The notes: generated by a model not told the origin, from the letters alone. Counted from the first letter of the stretch, positions 16,801 to 24,862 are shown. The stretch is DNA of 56,130 bases from JANXYW01 sp964458665 (GCA_964458665.1 CAYWOO010000043.1:1-56130); one strand, 5' to 3'. Numbers and translations: made by a program.

Positions 16801-17914
16801 CATCGAGCACGTAGAGGATGACGCTAGCGGCGGCGGAACCACGAACGCCGAGCATGACGTGCTCGCGCTTGCAGAACTCCGCGATGTCGTGGACGACGTG
16901 AAAGTAGTTGGTGAAACCCGTCTTCTCGACGACATCGAGTTCGTACTGCAGGCGCGCGCGCGTCTCGTCGGTGGCGAAGGGGTAGCGCCGGTTGAGGCCT
17001 TCGCGCGCCAGGTGCGTCAGGTATGCGTGCGGCGTGAAGCCTTTTGGGATCTCCGGTTCGGGCAGGTGCATGCGGCCGAAATCGAACTCCAGGCTGCACT
17101 GCTCGGCGACGAGCTGCGTGTTCGTAACGGCTTCGGGATGTTCCGGGAAGAGCGCGAGCATCTCCTCTTCCGACTTCACGTAGTAGCCATGGTCGTGCAT
17201 CTTCAGCTGGCGCTTGGGGTCGTTGACCGTTGTGTTCGTGCCGATGCAGAGCAGCACGTCGTGGATGCTGTGGTCCTCCGGCGCCGTGTAGTGCGAGTCG
17301 TTGGTGGCGACGAGCGGGATCTTCATCTTCTTCGAGAGCTTCGCGAGGCCGGTGAAGACCTTCGAGCACTCGGCGTTGATGTCGGGCTCGTCGTGCTTCA
17401 TCACTTCGAGATAGAAGTCATCGAAGACGTCGGAGAAAAAGCCGGCGAGTTGCTGCGCCTCGTCCTCGCGATCCTGACTGAGCAGCTTGTGCATCTCGCC
17501 CGAGGGACAGCCGCTGAGGGCGATGATGCCCTTGCCGTACTCGGCGAGCAGCTCCTTATCCATGCGCGGCTTGTAGTAGAAGCCTTCGAGGTGCGACTTG
17601 GTGCTGAGCTGGATGAGGTTGCGGTATCCGGCCTCATCCTTCGCGAGCAGCGTCAGGTGGTGGTAGTTGTTGGAGCGCGAATCGGCCTTCTTGTGGCGCG
17701 AGTCGGGCGAGACGTAGGCCTCGATGCCAATGATCGGTTTGATGCCGCGGGCGCGCGCTTCCTTATAGAAATCGATGGCGCCGTAGAGGACGCCGTGGTC
17801 GGTCATGGCGACCGACTGCTGGCCGAGCACGGCGACGCGATCCATCACGTCGGGGATGCGACTGAGCCCGTCGAGAAGAGAGAACTCGGTGTGGAGGTGC
17901 AGGTGCGTGAACAT
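13859..17914 (-). CDS. dnaE: DNA polymerase III alpha subunit
   Basis: 1351 residues, longer than the usual 1150-1200. Start is the ATG of MFTHLHLHTEFSLLDG; the frame is open upstream but that part is antisense to another gene. PHP domain at the N-terminus, GVRGSAAASV near 359 and catalytic PPDVDFDIPDDRRDE near 396 in the palm, a KAAIRDTGRAL segment, a helix-hairpin region (FGLATVKNVG), and a C-terminal OB fold (near 1042-1090, VVIAGMVNAIRQ). The extra length lies in two low-complexity linkers (about 820-880 and 1155-1240) that contain repeat-family DNA. It is the replicative polymerase subunit. Confidence 0.95.
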   Translation of the reverse strand: MFTHLHLHTEFSLLDGLSRIPDVMDRVAVLGQQSVAMTDHGVLYGAIDFYKEARARGIKPIIGIEAYVSPDSRHKKADSRSNNYHHLTLLAKDEAGYRNLIQLSTKSHLEGFYYKPRMDKELLAEYGKGIIALSGCPSGEMHKLLSQDREDEAQQLAGFFSDVFDDFYLEVMKHDEPDINAECSKVFTGLAKLSKKMKIPLVATNDSHYTAPEDHSIHDVLLCIGTNTTVNDPKRQLKMHDHGYYVKSEEEMLALFPEHPEAVTNTQLVAEQCSLEFDFGRMHLPEPEIPKGFTPHAYLTHLAREGLNRRYPFATDETRARLQYELDVVEKTGFTNYFHVVHDIAEFCKREHVMLGVRGSAAASVILYVLDVTFIDPLATRLVFERFLHVDRKEPPDVDFDIPDDRRDEVIRYVAEKYGYDRVAQIITFGTMGAKAAIRDTGRALGLPYGDVDRVARLIPNALHMTLAKALEESPELAGAYEVDATVRSLVDTAQRLEGIARHASTHAAGVVISRDPLAEFVPLQRPTRGDESSIPTTQFAMAQVAEIGLLKMDFLGLANLTILRRAVENIERTHGVTVDLTALPDGDAKTFDMLSSGDTFGVFQLESPGMRRAIQELRPSSVSELVALVALYRPGPMQHIGSYCRAKHDRSLVKYPHPDLAEILDETYGVIVFQDQVLLVMQKFAGYELKDADSVRKAMSKKIASLMQAEGEKFIAAAVANGYSDAEARAVFHLIEPFAGYAFNKAHSACYGTIAYQTAYLKANYPHEYMTAVLSSAGAHERIAEAVAECVRLGIAVRPPDVNRSNITFELQHIEPETSDRDENRRARSSDLSAPTPAPKPDPAESARSAPPKSASSAKSAVPSPSVKSAQSVVPPGIPTIVFGLATVKNVGFGAAESIVAARDEGGDFTSIEDFTKRVDMKALNKRALESLIKCGALDTLGSRGTLLANLDRIVSLAQRELKLKETGQSTMFDMFGDSVATPLPSLELVDAEVSKAEMLSWERELLGVYVSEHPFTSAAVTIAKHTSALVSEITAELDGREVVIAGMVNAIRQLTTKAGKTFVAVTIEDLSGSAEVTVWPDLYDPTREIWQPGNILLMLVRVRERNDRLQAGVQQVSLVQAADGSISHEHFHIPAWLTEAVRTTAGVSITNIQHDADTPSNGTASSAVGARGGVPAPGSSADAPNNTSAARTVAPARDDARGGGSSLRTDRSSDLSPTPSNGAATPTATTTRAASHTTRNGANNGNGATASPPRTSRAALRFFLHESDDQHDDRARLDSLVSLIADYPGTDPIRLFIHAADGDRIELDLPDARACEELRAAGIDILGRQGGADPLPAPPTTRGIEPLET
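14261..14288. repeat. Palindrome in dnaE C-terminal linker (copy 1)
   Basis: GGACAGGTCT-GA-AGACCTGTCC followed by GTACGG. Translated in the linker before the last dnaE domain. Its relative at 15413 keeps the GTAG head. Confidence 0.8.
14384..14409. repeat. Palindrome in dnaE C-terminal linker (copy 2)
   Basis: GGGCACG-CCACCG-CGTGCCC then CTACGG; the - strand reads CCGTAGGGGCACG. Translated as AVGARGGVPAPG in DnaE. Confidence 0.8.
15290..15353. repeat. CAGATT-type array inside dnaE
   Basis: Repeats of CGCAGATTTCGCAGAT-like units spaced about 12 nt. The same phrase occurs in non-coding gaps at about 18948, 19629, 23755 and 26953. Here it is translated as KSAxSAKSA-type residues in the polymerase. 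Confidence 0.7.
15413..15440. repeat. Palindrome in dnaE internal linker
   Basis: GGACAGGTCT-GA-AGACCTGGCC then CTACGG; - strand begins CCGTAGGGCCAGGTCT. Translated as RRARSSDLS. It lies beside the CAGATT-type array, so both inserts sit in one surface loop. Confidence 0.8.
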
Positions 17915-18291
17915 ATGTTTGGGCTCAAAGGCATCGTAGCAGAGGGGTCGGTTCTGGGGATGCGGGTTATGTTTGGTGGGGGAAGAATTCCGCCTCACCC
18001 GGCCCCTACGGGCCTTAGGCTTCGGCCGACGTGCCCCTCGCCTCCGGCGCTTCGCGCCACCTCCTCCCCCGCAAGGGGCGAGGAGGCTCGGTTCGGGGTT
18101 GGGGTTGTGGCTTCGCCGGGCAGTGTGCGTGTGCGGGGCGAACTTCATCTCGTCCGCTCGGCGGAGAGGAGGCCGAACAATGTCACGGTTCCAAGGCGCG
18201 GCTGCGCCGGCAGCGTGCGTGCGCGGGACTGGTGCAGGCGGGGCGCCTGCGCTCCATTCGACTAGCCATCCGCAATTGCGGCTGTGGCCCG
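17915..18291. other. Gene-free gap upstream of dnaE, repeat-rich
   Basis: Contains CGGCCCCTACGGGCC (18000), CCTCCTCCCCCGC/GGGGCGAGGAGG (about 18060-18092), a GGCGGAGAGGAGG element shared with 20600 and 39790, and GCAGGCGGGGCGCCTGC followed by GCTCCATT (18234-18257), the same element as at 543 and 764. No credible gene; the long + strand frame here is antisense to dnaE. Confidence 0.6.
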
Positions 18292-18768
18292 CTACGCCTT
18301 CGGTGCGCGCCAGATTGTTGGCGGCTGTTGGGTCATGACGTTGCTGAGGCCGTAGAGCTCGATGCGCCAGGGTGTGAGCTTGAGGAGCCCGTAGCCGGGG
18401 TCCTCGACGCCTGCCTGCCAGATGATCGCCGGATCGTAGCCGAGAGGCGGCGGCGTGTTCTTGTAGAGATCCCAGACCCGCTGTTTCTCTGACGGATCGT
18501 CGCACCACTCGGCTTTGCAGTCGGCGTAGATCTGCTGGTGTTGCGGATCCCAGTAGCTGAGCGAGACGTACGGGTTGTTCGCGAGGTGCTTCTCTTTGTG
18601 AGAGTGGCGGCCGGTGGCGATCCAGCCCGTCGATCCTTCCCAGATCGGATGCAGGATGCGCGTGCGCGGGCGGCCCTTTGTGTCGACGGTGGCGACGGTA
18701 CACCAGGCGATGCGGCGCACGCGCGCCATAAATTCTTCTTCGATGTCGGCGAAGGATGCAACGTCCAT
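18292..18768 (-). CDS. FMN-binding split-barrel (pyridoxamine 5'-phosphate oxidase-like) protein
   Basis: 158 residues. VRRIAWCTVATVDTKGRPRTRILHPIWE is the first strand-turn-strand of the PNPOx-like split barrel, followed by NPYVSLSYWDPQHQQIYADCKAEW. Such proteins bind FMN, F420 or heme and act in oxidoreduction; the exact substrate cannot be read from sequence. A single gene with about 220 bp of repeat-type DNA upstream. Confidence 0.75.
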   Translation of the reverse strand: MDVASFADIEEEFMARVRRIAWCTVATVDTKGRPRTRILHPIWEGSTGWIATGRHSHKEKHLANNPYVSLSYWDPQHQQIYADCKAEWCDDPSEKQRVWDLYKNTPPPLGYDPAIIWQAGVEDPGYGLLKLTPWRIELYGLSNVMTQQPPTIWRAPKA

Positions 18769-18987
18769 ATGTACCTCCCGTGCGTGGGCCCCTCACGATG
18801 CAAAGTTCCGACCCGCCGCCTCAATCCTGACGCGCCGCCGTCAGCCGGAGCGCGCCGTTTGTCATCCAGAGCGCAGCGAAGGATCTACTCCGTCAGAGCA
18901 AGAGCTCCGCACAACACGAAACATCTCCGTCCGCAACCCACCAATCTGTGAAATCGGCGTAATCTGTGGTTGCCCTCGCGGCGGGCG

Positions 18988-19602
18988 CTACGCGTCGAGG
19001 ACTTCGGCGGCGGGGTTGCGGGCGGGGTCGTTGGCTGGGAGGGCGTCGGCTGCCCAGTCACCTTTCTTCCATGACGGGACGGGGGTCTCGCATGCGGATG
19101 TCGGCACAAACTTCGAGCGCTGGACGAGCTTCATCTGGTGGATGTAGCGCGGGCAGTTCGGGAAGACTTCGCGCGCTTTGACGCGGGCGATGAATTGCGC
19201 CTCGGGGTAATCGGCCATGAGCGGGTCGCTGGCATCGATGGTCGCTTCGCCGTTGAGGCGCATGCGCCACCGGTTCTCGAAATCGATGAAGAGGAGGCCG
19301 ACCTGCTTCGTCTTCAGCACGTTGCCCATGGAGAGGTACATGCCGTTGCCGTCGTAGTTGGGGAAGGCGATGGTGGTGTCGTCGACGACGCGGATGAAGC
19401 CGGGCTCGCCGCCTTTGTACGAGCAGTTGGCGTGGCCTTGCTCGTCGACGGTGGCGAGGAAGAACATGTCCATGCGTTCGATGAACGCTTTGTCGTTCTT
19501 GTCGATGCGTTCGTGTACGAGTTCGCCAACGCGATCGGCGAGACGCGTGGTGTCGAACTGTTGCTGGAGTGTGCGGTTGCCGTCGTGGAAGAAGTTGGTC
19601 AT
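18988..19602 (-). CDS. Pyridoxamine 5'-phosphate oxidase family protein
   Basis: 204 residues. It has the split-barrel core MDMFFLATVDEQGHANCSYKGGEPGFIRVVDD, then GNVLKTKQVGLLFIDFENRWRMRLNGEATI, then ARVKAREVFPNCPRYIHQM, typical of the FMN-dependent PNPOx subgroup with a C-terminal PNCPRYIH motif. The stronger motif set makes this call firmer than for its neighbour. It probably acts alone; the 219-bp gap to the previous gene holds a CAGATT-type repeat. Confidence 0.82.
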   Translation of the reverse strand: MTNFFHDGNRTLQQQFDTTRLADRVGELVHERIDKNDKAFIERMDMFFLATVDEQGHANCSYKGGEPGFIRVVDDTTIAFPNYDGNGMYLSMGNVLKTKQVGLLFIDFENRWRMRLNGEATIDASDPLMADYPEAQFIARVKAREVFPNCPRYIHQMKLVQRSKFVPTSACETPVPSWKKGDWAADALPANDPARNPAAEVLDA

Positions 19603-20018
19603 GGAGTGCCTCCGATCTGCCGGGTTCGTCCACAGAGTACACAGATTGCACAGATTGGGTTGCGGGGAACAAGGATTTCGCGGATTTCACGGGCTGGGTT
19701 GGTCAGAGAGGGCGGCGTTGGCTTCGCCGGGTTTGTACGGCTTTGCGAACCTCGGATTGACAGATTGCGCGGGAGGGTTTGGGGAAACAAGGGTATTGCG
19801 GTTCGACGGATCCGTAGGGACGTGACGGATGAGGTCGACCGGAGGTGGCGCAATTGAATGTCACCGGCTCACGGCGGGGACGATCACAGCCGGGGACGGC
19901 TGTGCCACTCTGATCCTGCTCAATCACCCAGTTACGGGCCTCAGAAAAACTGAGGCCGCCGTCCTCCGGGCGGGCGGAGGACGGCGGCGGGAGACGACGA
20001 ACTTGGATGGGCTGGGCG
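19603..20018. other. Gene-free gap with repeats and a terminator
   Basis: CACAGATTGCACAGATT-type array at 19629-19695, and a CACAGCCGGGGACGGCTGTG element (19886-19911). For the membrane gene on the - strand there is a strong double hairpin: CCGCCGTCCTCC pairs with GGAGGACGGCGG (19956-19987), followed by CCTCAG-TTTTT-CTGAGG (19939-19955). This probably terminates that gene. No gene seen. Confidence 0.65.
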
Positions 20019-20516
20019 CTATCCGTAGGCCGCTTCGGCGTGCGAGGCGTGTGCGGAGACGCCACTGGTCTGATCCTGGAAGTGCGAGAATACGGCCCAG
20101 AGCATGATGCCAAAGGCGAACATCTGGACATCGGCGAACCAGATGACGACGCGCAGCGTGTGCCAGTCGATGTAGTGCTGGCCAGACGGCATGGTGACGT
20201 CGGACAAGGTGACGAACGCGACGGGCGCTACGATGCGGCCGCATGCCGCGAGCAGCGCCCAGAACGCCGCCCAGCGCGTCGTGCCGTCGGAATCAAGCAG
20301 CCAAACCGCGCAGCCGAGGTTGAGCAGGTAGATGATGATCGATTCGAGGAACTCGTCACGGAGCACCCAATCGTGACCGTAGGCGAGGTTCAGTTCGGCG
20401 CCCTGGTGCATGGTCATGCCGAGTTGGAAGTAGATAGCGACCGGTACCGTGACCAGCGACGAGAACGCGAGCCATAGGAACGGTATGTACCAGCGGTGAA
20501 GGAAATCCCAAGTCAT
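20019..20516 (-). CDS. Polytopic membrane protein, unknown function
   Basis: 165 residues with about four hydrophobic helices (FLWLAFSSLVTVPVAIYF, SIIIYLLNLGCAVWLL, WAAFWALLAACGRIVAPVAFV, IWFADVQMFAFGIMLWAVF). The C-terminus is hydrophilic and His/Ala-rich (SHFQDQ...HASHAEA). I do not recognise a family. Followed by a strong terminator, so probably monocistronic. Confidence 0.65.
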   Translation of the reverse strand: MTWDFLHRWYIPFLWLAFSSLVTVPVAIYFQLGMTMHQGAELNLAYGHDWVLRDEFLESIIIYLLNLGCAVWLLDSDGTTRWAAFWALLAACGRIVAPVAFVTLSDVTMPSGQHYIDWHTLRVVIWFADVQMFAFGIMLWAVFSHFQDQTSGVSAHASHAEAAYG

Positions 20517-20994
20517 AACGGGGGCATCGTACGGCGGTCGTCAGGGTCTTGTGTATAGGGGAACTCCCTTGGATTTAGGGAGGGACCTCACCTCCGCGCT
20601 GCGCGCTCGTCCTCTCCGCTCGGCGGAGAGGAGGATGGGCGATCACAGCGCGTGATCGGCGCTGTACCGCAGCACGTGATGGGCGGGGTGCCCGCGCACC
20701 ATTAGCTAAGCCGGTTGTAGTAGCGCTTCCCTCTCCACGCTGTGGAGAGGGGTGGCCGAAGGCCGGGGTGAGGCTCGCGCGCAAAACCTCACCTCCGCGC
20801 TGCGCGCGGGTCCTCTCGGCCCGGCGGAGAAGAGGTTGTTGGAGTCGACGTACGGGCGTCGGCGCGGCCGATCCCGCGCGACTCACAGCCGGGGACGGCT
20901 GTGCCACTCTCGTCCAGCGCTGTGCGTTGGGTTACAAGCGCTCCGCTATACTCGGACACCAGACAGACGCTGCGATTGAGGCAGAAACAACGCT
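20517..20994. repeat. Gene-free gap with duplicated element
   Basis: A roughly 48-bp element starting CCTCACCTCCGCGCTGCGCG and ending in a CGGCGGAGA hairpin occurs at about 20587 and again at about 20789, with a CTCTCCACGCTGTGGAGAG hairpin (20732-20750) between. CACAGCCGGGGACGGCTGTG lies at 20884. TATACT at 20947-20952 may be the -10 of the regulator gene; no good -35 at standard spacing. No gene seen. Confidence 0.6.
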
Positions 20995-21684
20995 ATGGCG
21001 CACAGACCGTCGTCCACCATCGAGGACTATCTGATGGAGATATACGACATGACCCGCGGCGACCGGGCGGTCATTGCCGCGCGCCTCACGGAGAAGATGG
21101 GCGTCACGGCGCCGACGGTGTGGAATACCGTGCATCGGATGCAGCGCGACGGGCTGTTGGATATCGATGCGGCGAAGGGCATCACGCTCTCGCCGGCAGG
21201 GCTGGAGGCGGCGGAGTCGATCAAGCGGCGGCACCTGCTGACGGAGCGTTTGCTGGTGGACATTCTGGGACTGGACTGGGCCGACGCGCACGAAGAGGCG
21301 CACCTGATCGAGCACACGATCACGCCGCGCGTGGAAGCGCGGATCATGGCGGTGCTGGGCAACCCGACGACATGCCCGCATGGCAATCCGTTCCCGGGTG
21401 TCGACCCGGCGACTCGGCCCAAGACGCGGCCGCTGGCGACGGGAGAGGCCGGCGAGTCGTACGCGATCGACGGCATCAACGAGCCGGCGGAAGAAGATCA
21501 CGACCTGATGACGTTCTACCAGCGCAACGGCTTCGTGCCGGGAGCCGAGGTGAAGATCGTCGACATCGCGTCCTATAACTCGACGATCACTGTCGACATC
21601 GAAGGGCGCACCGTGACGCTGGGGATGCCGGCGGCGGAGAACTTGCGCATCGTCGTCGAGGCGCCGGCGATCGCGCGCGCGTGA
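20995..21684 (+). CDS. Metal-dependent transcriptional regulator, DtxR/MntR family
   Basis: 229 residues. An N-terminal winged helix (STIEDYLMEIYDM..., EKMGVTAPTVWNTVHRMQRDGLL) is followed by the metal-binding dimer domain HRR-HLLTERLL...AHEEAHLIEHTITPRVE. The DtxR cysteine position is a histidine here (AHxxEH). NPTTCPHGNPFPG is the usual family signature. The C-terminus is an SH3/FeoA-like domain. It represses metal uptake or efflux genes when loaded with Fe or Mn; which metal is not certain. Its stop overlaps the next GTG start. Confidence 0.92.
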   Translation: MAHRPSSTIEDYLMEIYDMTRGDRAVIAARLTEKMGVTAPTVWNTVHRMQRDGLLDIDAAKGITLSPAGLEAAESIKRRHLLTERLLVDILGLDWADAHEEAHLIEHTITPRVEARIMAVLGNPTTCPHGNPFPGVDPATRPKTRPLATGEAGESYAIDGINEPAEEDHDLMTFYQRNGFVPGAEVKIVDIASYNSTITVDIEGRTVTLGMPAAENLRIVVEAPAIARA

Positions 21685-22205
21685 AGGCGCTCTGGCTCAA
21701 GTTCCTCGACTGGTTCTCGCACCGCTTCGGCATCGGCCGCAGCGTGATTCCGCGCGAGCCCGTGATGGTGCGGCCGATCGGCGTGGTGCGCAACGGGGTG
21801 AAGCAGCCGCGTACGGACGGGTGGGCGGACGTGCGCTCCGACATCCTGATTCGTGACGATCTGGCGGACGCGCTCGACGGCATCGAAGGCTACTCGCACA
21901 TCATCGTCATCTTTGCGTTCGACAAGGTGCCGGAGTCGGAGCAGCGCGTGCGCGTGCGGCCGCGCGGCGACGCCCGGATTCCGGAGCAGGGCGTGCTGGC
22001 GACTCGCAGCCAGGTGCGCCCGAGCCCCGTCGGCGTGTCGGTGGTGAAGCTGCTGCGGCGCCGCCACAACGTGCTGCGGGTCGAGGCGCTGGACGCGATC
22101 GACGGCACGCCGGTGCTGGACATCAAGCCGTACTTCCCCAACTACGACTCTGTGCCGGACGCGGGCATTCCGGAGTGGGCGCGGGAGCTGGGACGCCAAG
22201 CGTAG
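21681..22205 (+). CDS. TrmO/TsaA-type tRNA N6-threonylcarbamoyladenosine methyltransferase-like
   Basis: 174 residues, GTG start overlapping the previous TGA. PIGVVRNGVKQPR, DALDGIEGYSHIIVIFAFDK, GVLATRSQVRPSPVGVSVVKLL and LDIKPYFPNYDS are the YaeB/TrmO core (a SAM-dependent beta-barrel that methylates t6A37 of some tRNAs). An N-terminal hydrophobic extension of about 28 residues is not typical. Coupling with a DtxR regulator suggests a possible metal-linked role instead of tRNA modification; that is inference. Confidence 0.85.
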   Translation: MKALWLKFLDWFSHRFGIGRSVIPREPVMVRPIGVVRNGVKQPRTDGWADVRSDILIRDDLADALDGIEGYSHIIVIFAFDKVPESEQRVRVRPRGDARIPEQGVLATRSQVRPSPVGVSVVKLLRRRHNVLRVEALDAIDGTPVLDIKPYFPNYDSVPDAGIPEWARELGRQA

Positions 22206-22310
22206 CGCGGTCAGCGCGTCAGCTATCAGCTGGTCAGCGCCAGGAACATTCGTACAAGACAGCGATCCGGGCTGCGTCGTACGATGGCCCCGTAGCGGAG
22301 GGAAATCGCA

Positions 22311-22736
22311 ATGGCAGACGCGACACCTGTGTTTGGCGGAGTGCACATCTTCTTCCGGGAACTCGCGGCGACAATGGACTTTTACCGGCGCTTGGGGATG
22401 GTGTTTGAGCCCTGGGTCGAGCACTTTGCCCGCGCGATGCTGCCGAACGGGCAGTCGTTCGAGTTCGGATCGGCGCAGTTGTCACGGGCGTACGATCCGG
22501 GATGGCGTGAGCCGTCGGGCGCGAGCGCAAACGCGCTGCAGTTCCGGCTTTCGTCGCGCGAGGCGGTCGATGCCCTGTTCTCGGAGTTCACCGCTGCGGG
22601 ATATCACGGCCACCTGGCGCCGATCGACGCGTACTGGGGATCGCGGTACGCGGAGGTGGACGATCCGGACGGGAACATCGTAGGGTTGCAGAGCCCGCGC
22701 GATCCGGAGCGCGCGGGGCCGCCGCCGGGGTTGTGA
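22311..22736 (+). CDS. VOC/glyoxalase-superfamily protein
   Basis: 141 residues. Two beta-alpha-beta-beta-beta modules: GGVHIFFRELAATMDFYRRLGM... and SREAVDALFSEFTAAGYHG...WGSRYAEVDDPDGNIVGLQSP, typical of single-domain VOC proteins (glyoxalase, bleomycin-resistance-like). The substrate is not predictable. GGAGGG precedes the ATG at good spacing. The downstream gap contains GTCGTCGG-type repeats and a GCGGGCTGAACGCCCGC palindrome (22799-22816). Confidence 0.8.
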   Translation: MADATPVFGGVHIFFRELAATMDFYRRLGMVFEPWVEHFARAMLPNGQSFEFGSAQLSRAYDPGWREPSGASANALQFRLSSREAVDALFSEFTAAGYHGHLAPIDAYWGSRYAEVDDPDGNIVGLQSPRDPERAGPPPGL

Positions 22737-22833
22737 TTCTGTCGTCGGTTGGCGGTCGCCGGTCGTCGGTGGGGTGGTGCTCGAGCACAAGGAGCAACGC
22801 GGGCTGAACGCCCGCGCTCCGAATTGCAGAGGA

Positions 22834-23634
22834 CTATCTCACGCCCATGAGGGCGTCGAGGCCGATGACGAGTTCTTCGCGATTCATCACTTCGCGAACG
22901 GCCAGCAGGATGCCGGGGATGTAGGCTTCGCGTCCGGTGGAGTCGTGGCGGATGCTGAGCGTTTCGCCGGGGCTGCCGAACAGCACTTCTTGATGCGCGA
23001 ACAGGCCGCGCAGGCGCACGCTATGGATGGTGATGCCGTCGTGCGCGCCGGCGCGCGTGCCTTCGATCGGCTGCGTGTCGGGGATGTTGCGCGAGAAGGG
23101 ACGTCCGCCGCGGCCTTCGATCATACCCCGCGCGGTGGTGATCGATGTGCCCGACGGCGCGTCCACCTTCTGGTCGTGATGCAGCTCGATGATCTCGGCT
23201 GACTCGAAGAAGCGGGCGGCGAGCTTCGCCATGTGCATCATCAGCACAGCGCCGATGGTGAAGTTCGCGGCGATGAGGCCGCCGAGTTTCTTCTCCGCGC
23301 ATCGCTTCGCGAGATCATCGACGAACGACTGTGGCAGACCCGTCGTACCGATGACCAAGCGCACACCGCGCGCTATCGCCGCGTCGGCAAGCACCGGCGT
23401 CCACGCGGCGTTCGTGAAATCGATGACGACATCGGGCTTCGTCTCCTCGCACGCGGCCGCCGCATCGGACAGCAGCGGGATGGCGCCTCCGGACGGCAGC
23501 GATAGCAGCGCGGGCTCGGCAAGCTTGTCGACGACGCCCACGGGCGTGACGGACGCATCGGCATCGACGGCATCGAGGATGACGCGGCCCATCTTGCCGG
23601 CGCCGGAGACGAGTACGCGGATCGGTTCGGGCAT
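22834..23634 (-). CDS. dapB: 4-hydroxy-tetrahydrodipicolinate reductase
   Basis: 266 residues. It reduces dihydrodipicolinate in lysine/DAP synthesis. RVLVSGAGKMGRVIL binds NAD(P)H near the N-terminus, and the catalytic ELHHDQKVDAPSGTS motif is intact. Start chosen at the ATG of MPEPIRV, which matches family N-termini; a GTG six codons upstream (23652) is also possible. No dapA neighbour here. Confidence 0.95.
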   Translation of the reverse strand: MPEPIRVLVSGAGKMGRVILDAVDADASVTPVGVVDKLAEPALLSLPSGGAIPLLSDAAAACEETKPDVVIDFTNAAWTPVLADAAIARGVRLVIGTTGLPQSFVDDLAKRCAEKKLGGLIAANFTIGAVLMMHMAKLAARFFESAEIIELHHDQKVDAPSGTSITTARGMIEGRGGRPFSRNIPDTQPIEGTRAGAHDGITIHSVRLRGLFAHQEVLFGSPGETLSIRHDSTGREAYIPGILLAVREVMNREELVIGLDALMGVR

Positions 23635-23860
23635 GACCTGATTATTCACCACGGAGGCACGGAGGCACAGAGGGGGAGGAGGTGGGAAGGTGGAAGATGG
23701 AAGATGGAGGAAGCCGAATCGCTATAGCTACGCGGCCGGTCTTCTCCCCCGCCTAATTTGTGCAATCTGTGCAATCTGTGGTTGGGAAGCGGGGCGTGAA
23801 GAAGCGGACGCTTCCCTGCGTCCGCATGCTCACAACCGCTTCCAGACGGGTATCTGGCTT

Positions 23861-24475
23861 CTATGCTGCGCGCTGTTTGCGCGCTGGTGACTCCGTCACA
23901 GCGGCGGCTGGCGTGGTCACCGGGGCGATGTCGGCTATCCGCGCCGGCGCCGGGACTTCGATGTGCTGGCGTGTCGCCGCGGTCATCTGGACGGCGGCGC
24001 CGTTGACGATGATCTGTTCACCCTCGCCGAGGGCGTTGCCGTCGGCGTCGAAGACGCTGGCTTTCCGGACGGCGAAGAAGCCGCCGACGATGGCTCGCAG
24101 CGCCTGCGTCGGGTCGGTACCCGGCGCAAGCGAGACGAGGCCCTGGATCTGGAACGGCGGCGCCAGCAGGAGGACGGGCGCGTCGATCTGCGGTGAGAGC
24201 GGGGCGGCGGTGAGCGTCGGACCCTCGAAGTTGGCGAAGACGATTTCGTCCCGGCGGATGAGAAGCGACGCGTCGAGGTGCAGCTGGTCGGACGCGCGAT
24301 AAAGCGGGCGCACCGCCGGTGCGATGAGTTCGATCTGTTGCGAAACTTGCGGGTTGTTGAGGGCCTCTATGAAGCGATCGAGATCGTGGATGCCTACTGG
24401 TTCCCCGGAGGCGACGAACGTCGTGGTGACGACCTCGATGCGGACGTCGTGCTGTTGGTTCTCGATCTTCTTCAT
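23861..24475 (-). CDS. Hypothetical protein
   Basis: 204 residues, soluble, no signal peptide, not a family I recognise. VRIEVVTTTFVASGEPVGIHDLDRFIEALNN, a central LLIRRDEIVFANFEGP strand pair, and ADGNALGEGEQIIVNGAAVQM suggest a mostly beta structure. The Ala/Pro-rich tail is low complexity. MKK start with no nearby partner gene. Codon pattern looks coding (GC-rich third positions), so I think it is real. Confidence 0.6.
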   Translation of the reverse strand: MKKIENQQHDVRIEVVTTTFVASGEPVGIHDLDRFIEALNNPQVSQQIELIAPAVRPLYRASDQLHLDASLLIRRDEIVFANFEGPTLTAAPLSPQIDAPVLLLAPPFQIQGLVSLAPGTDPTQALRAIVGGFFAVRKASVFDADGNALGEGEQIIVNGAAVQMTAATRQHIEVPAPARIADIAPVTTPAAAVTESPARKQRAA

Positions 24476-24635
24476 GGAGCCCTCCGCGGACGTGGTGTCC
24501 GATTGCGGTCAGTCTGGGGGGTAGCGCCCAGATCTCCAATGGGTGCCAACGCCTAAACGCGGGGTGCGGAGTCCTGATGGGGAAGTCCCGCTGTTTTCTC
24601 ACCACTGAGAACACGGAGGACACAGAGGTTTCAAA

Positions 24636-24835
24636 GGGGAGGGATGAGATTCACCGCGAAGGCGCGGAGAGCGCAGAGACTTGGAGGGGAGAGACGAGGT
24701 TCACCGCAAAGCCGCAAAGAGCGCAGAGATTTGGAGGGGAGAGACGAGATTCACCGCGAAGGCGCGGAGAGCGCAGAGACTTGGAGGGGAGAGATGAGGT
24801 TCACCGCAAAGCCGCAGAGAGCTCGTACTTCCTAC
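24636..24835. repeat. Tandem array, four 50-bp units
   Basis: Units start with GGGG at 24636, 24686, 24736 and 24786, exact 50-bp period. Each reads GGGGAGAGACGAG-TTCACCGCAAAGCCGCAAAGAGCGCAGAGA with small changes. Units 1 and 3 resemble each other, as do 2 and 4, so it grew by doubling a 100-bp dimer. The phrase TTCACCGCGAAGGCGCG also occurs once at about 508. Confidence 0.9.
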
Positions 24836-24862
24836 GTAGCGCGGGCTTTTCAGCCCGCGCGG
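24836..24862. repeat. GTAG-REP family A
   Basis: Same 27 nt as the copy at 2509-2535 (GTAGCGCGGGCTTTTCAGCC...), abutting the tandem array. Confidence 0.9.

Noticed and set aside
16523..18265. 580-residue + strand ORF over dnaE
   Set aside because: Antisense to clear dnaE motifs; no domain, composition typical of a shadow frame.
17915..18796. N-terminal extension of dnaE to 1645 residues
   Set aside because: The extension is antisense to the FMN-barrel gene; family N-terminus MFTHLHLHTEFSLLDG fits ATG 17914.
19703..20131. 142-residue - strand ORF over the terminator region
   Set aside because: Crosses a strong double hairpin and a repeat element, Pro/Arg/Ser-rich shadow.
24636..24835. Possible CRISPR array
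   Set aside because: Exact 50-bp tandem units with no unique spacers between them, and no cas genes nearby.
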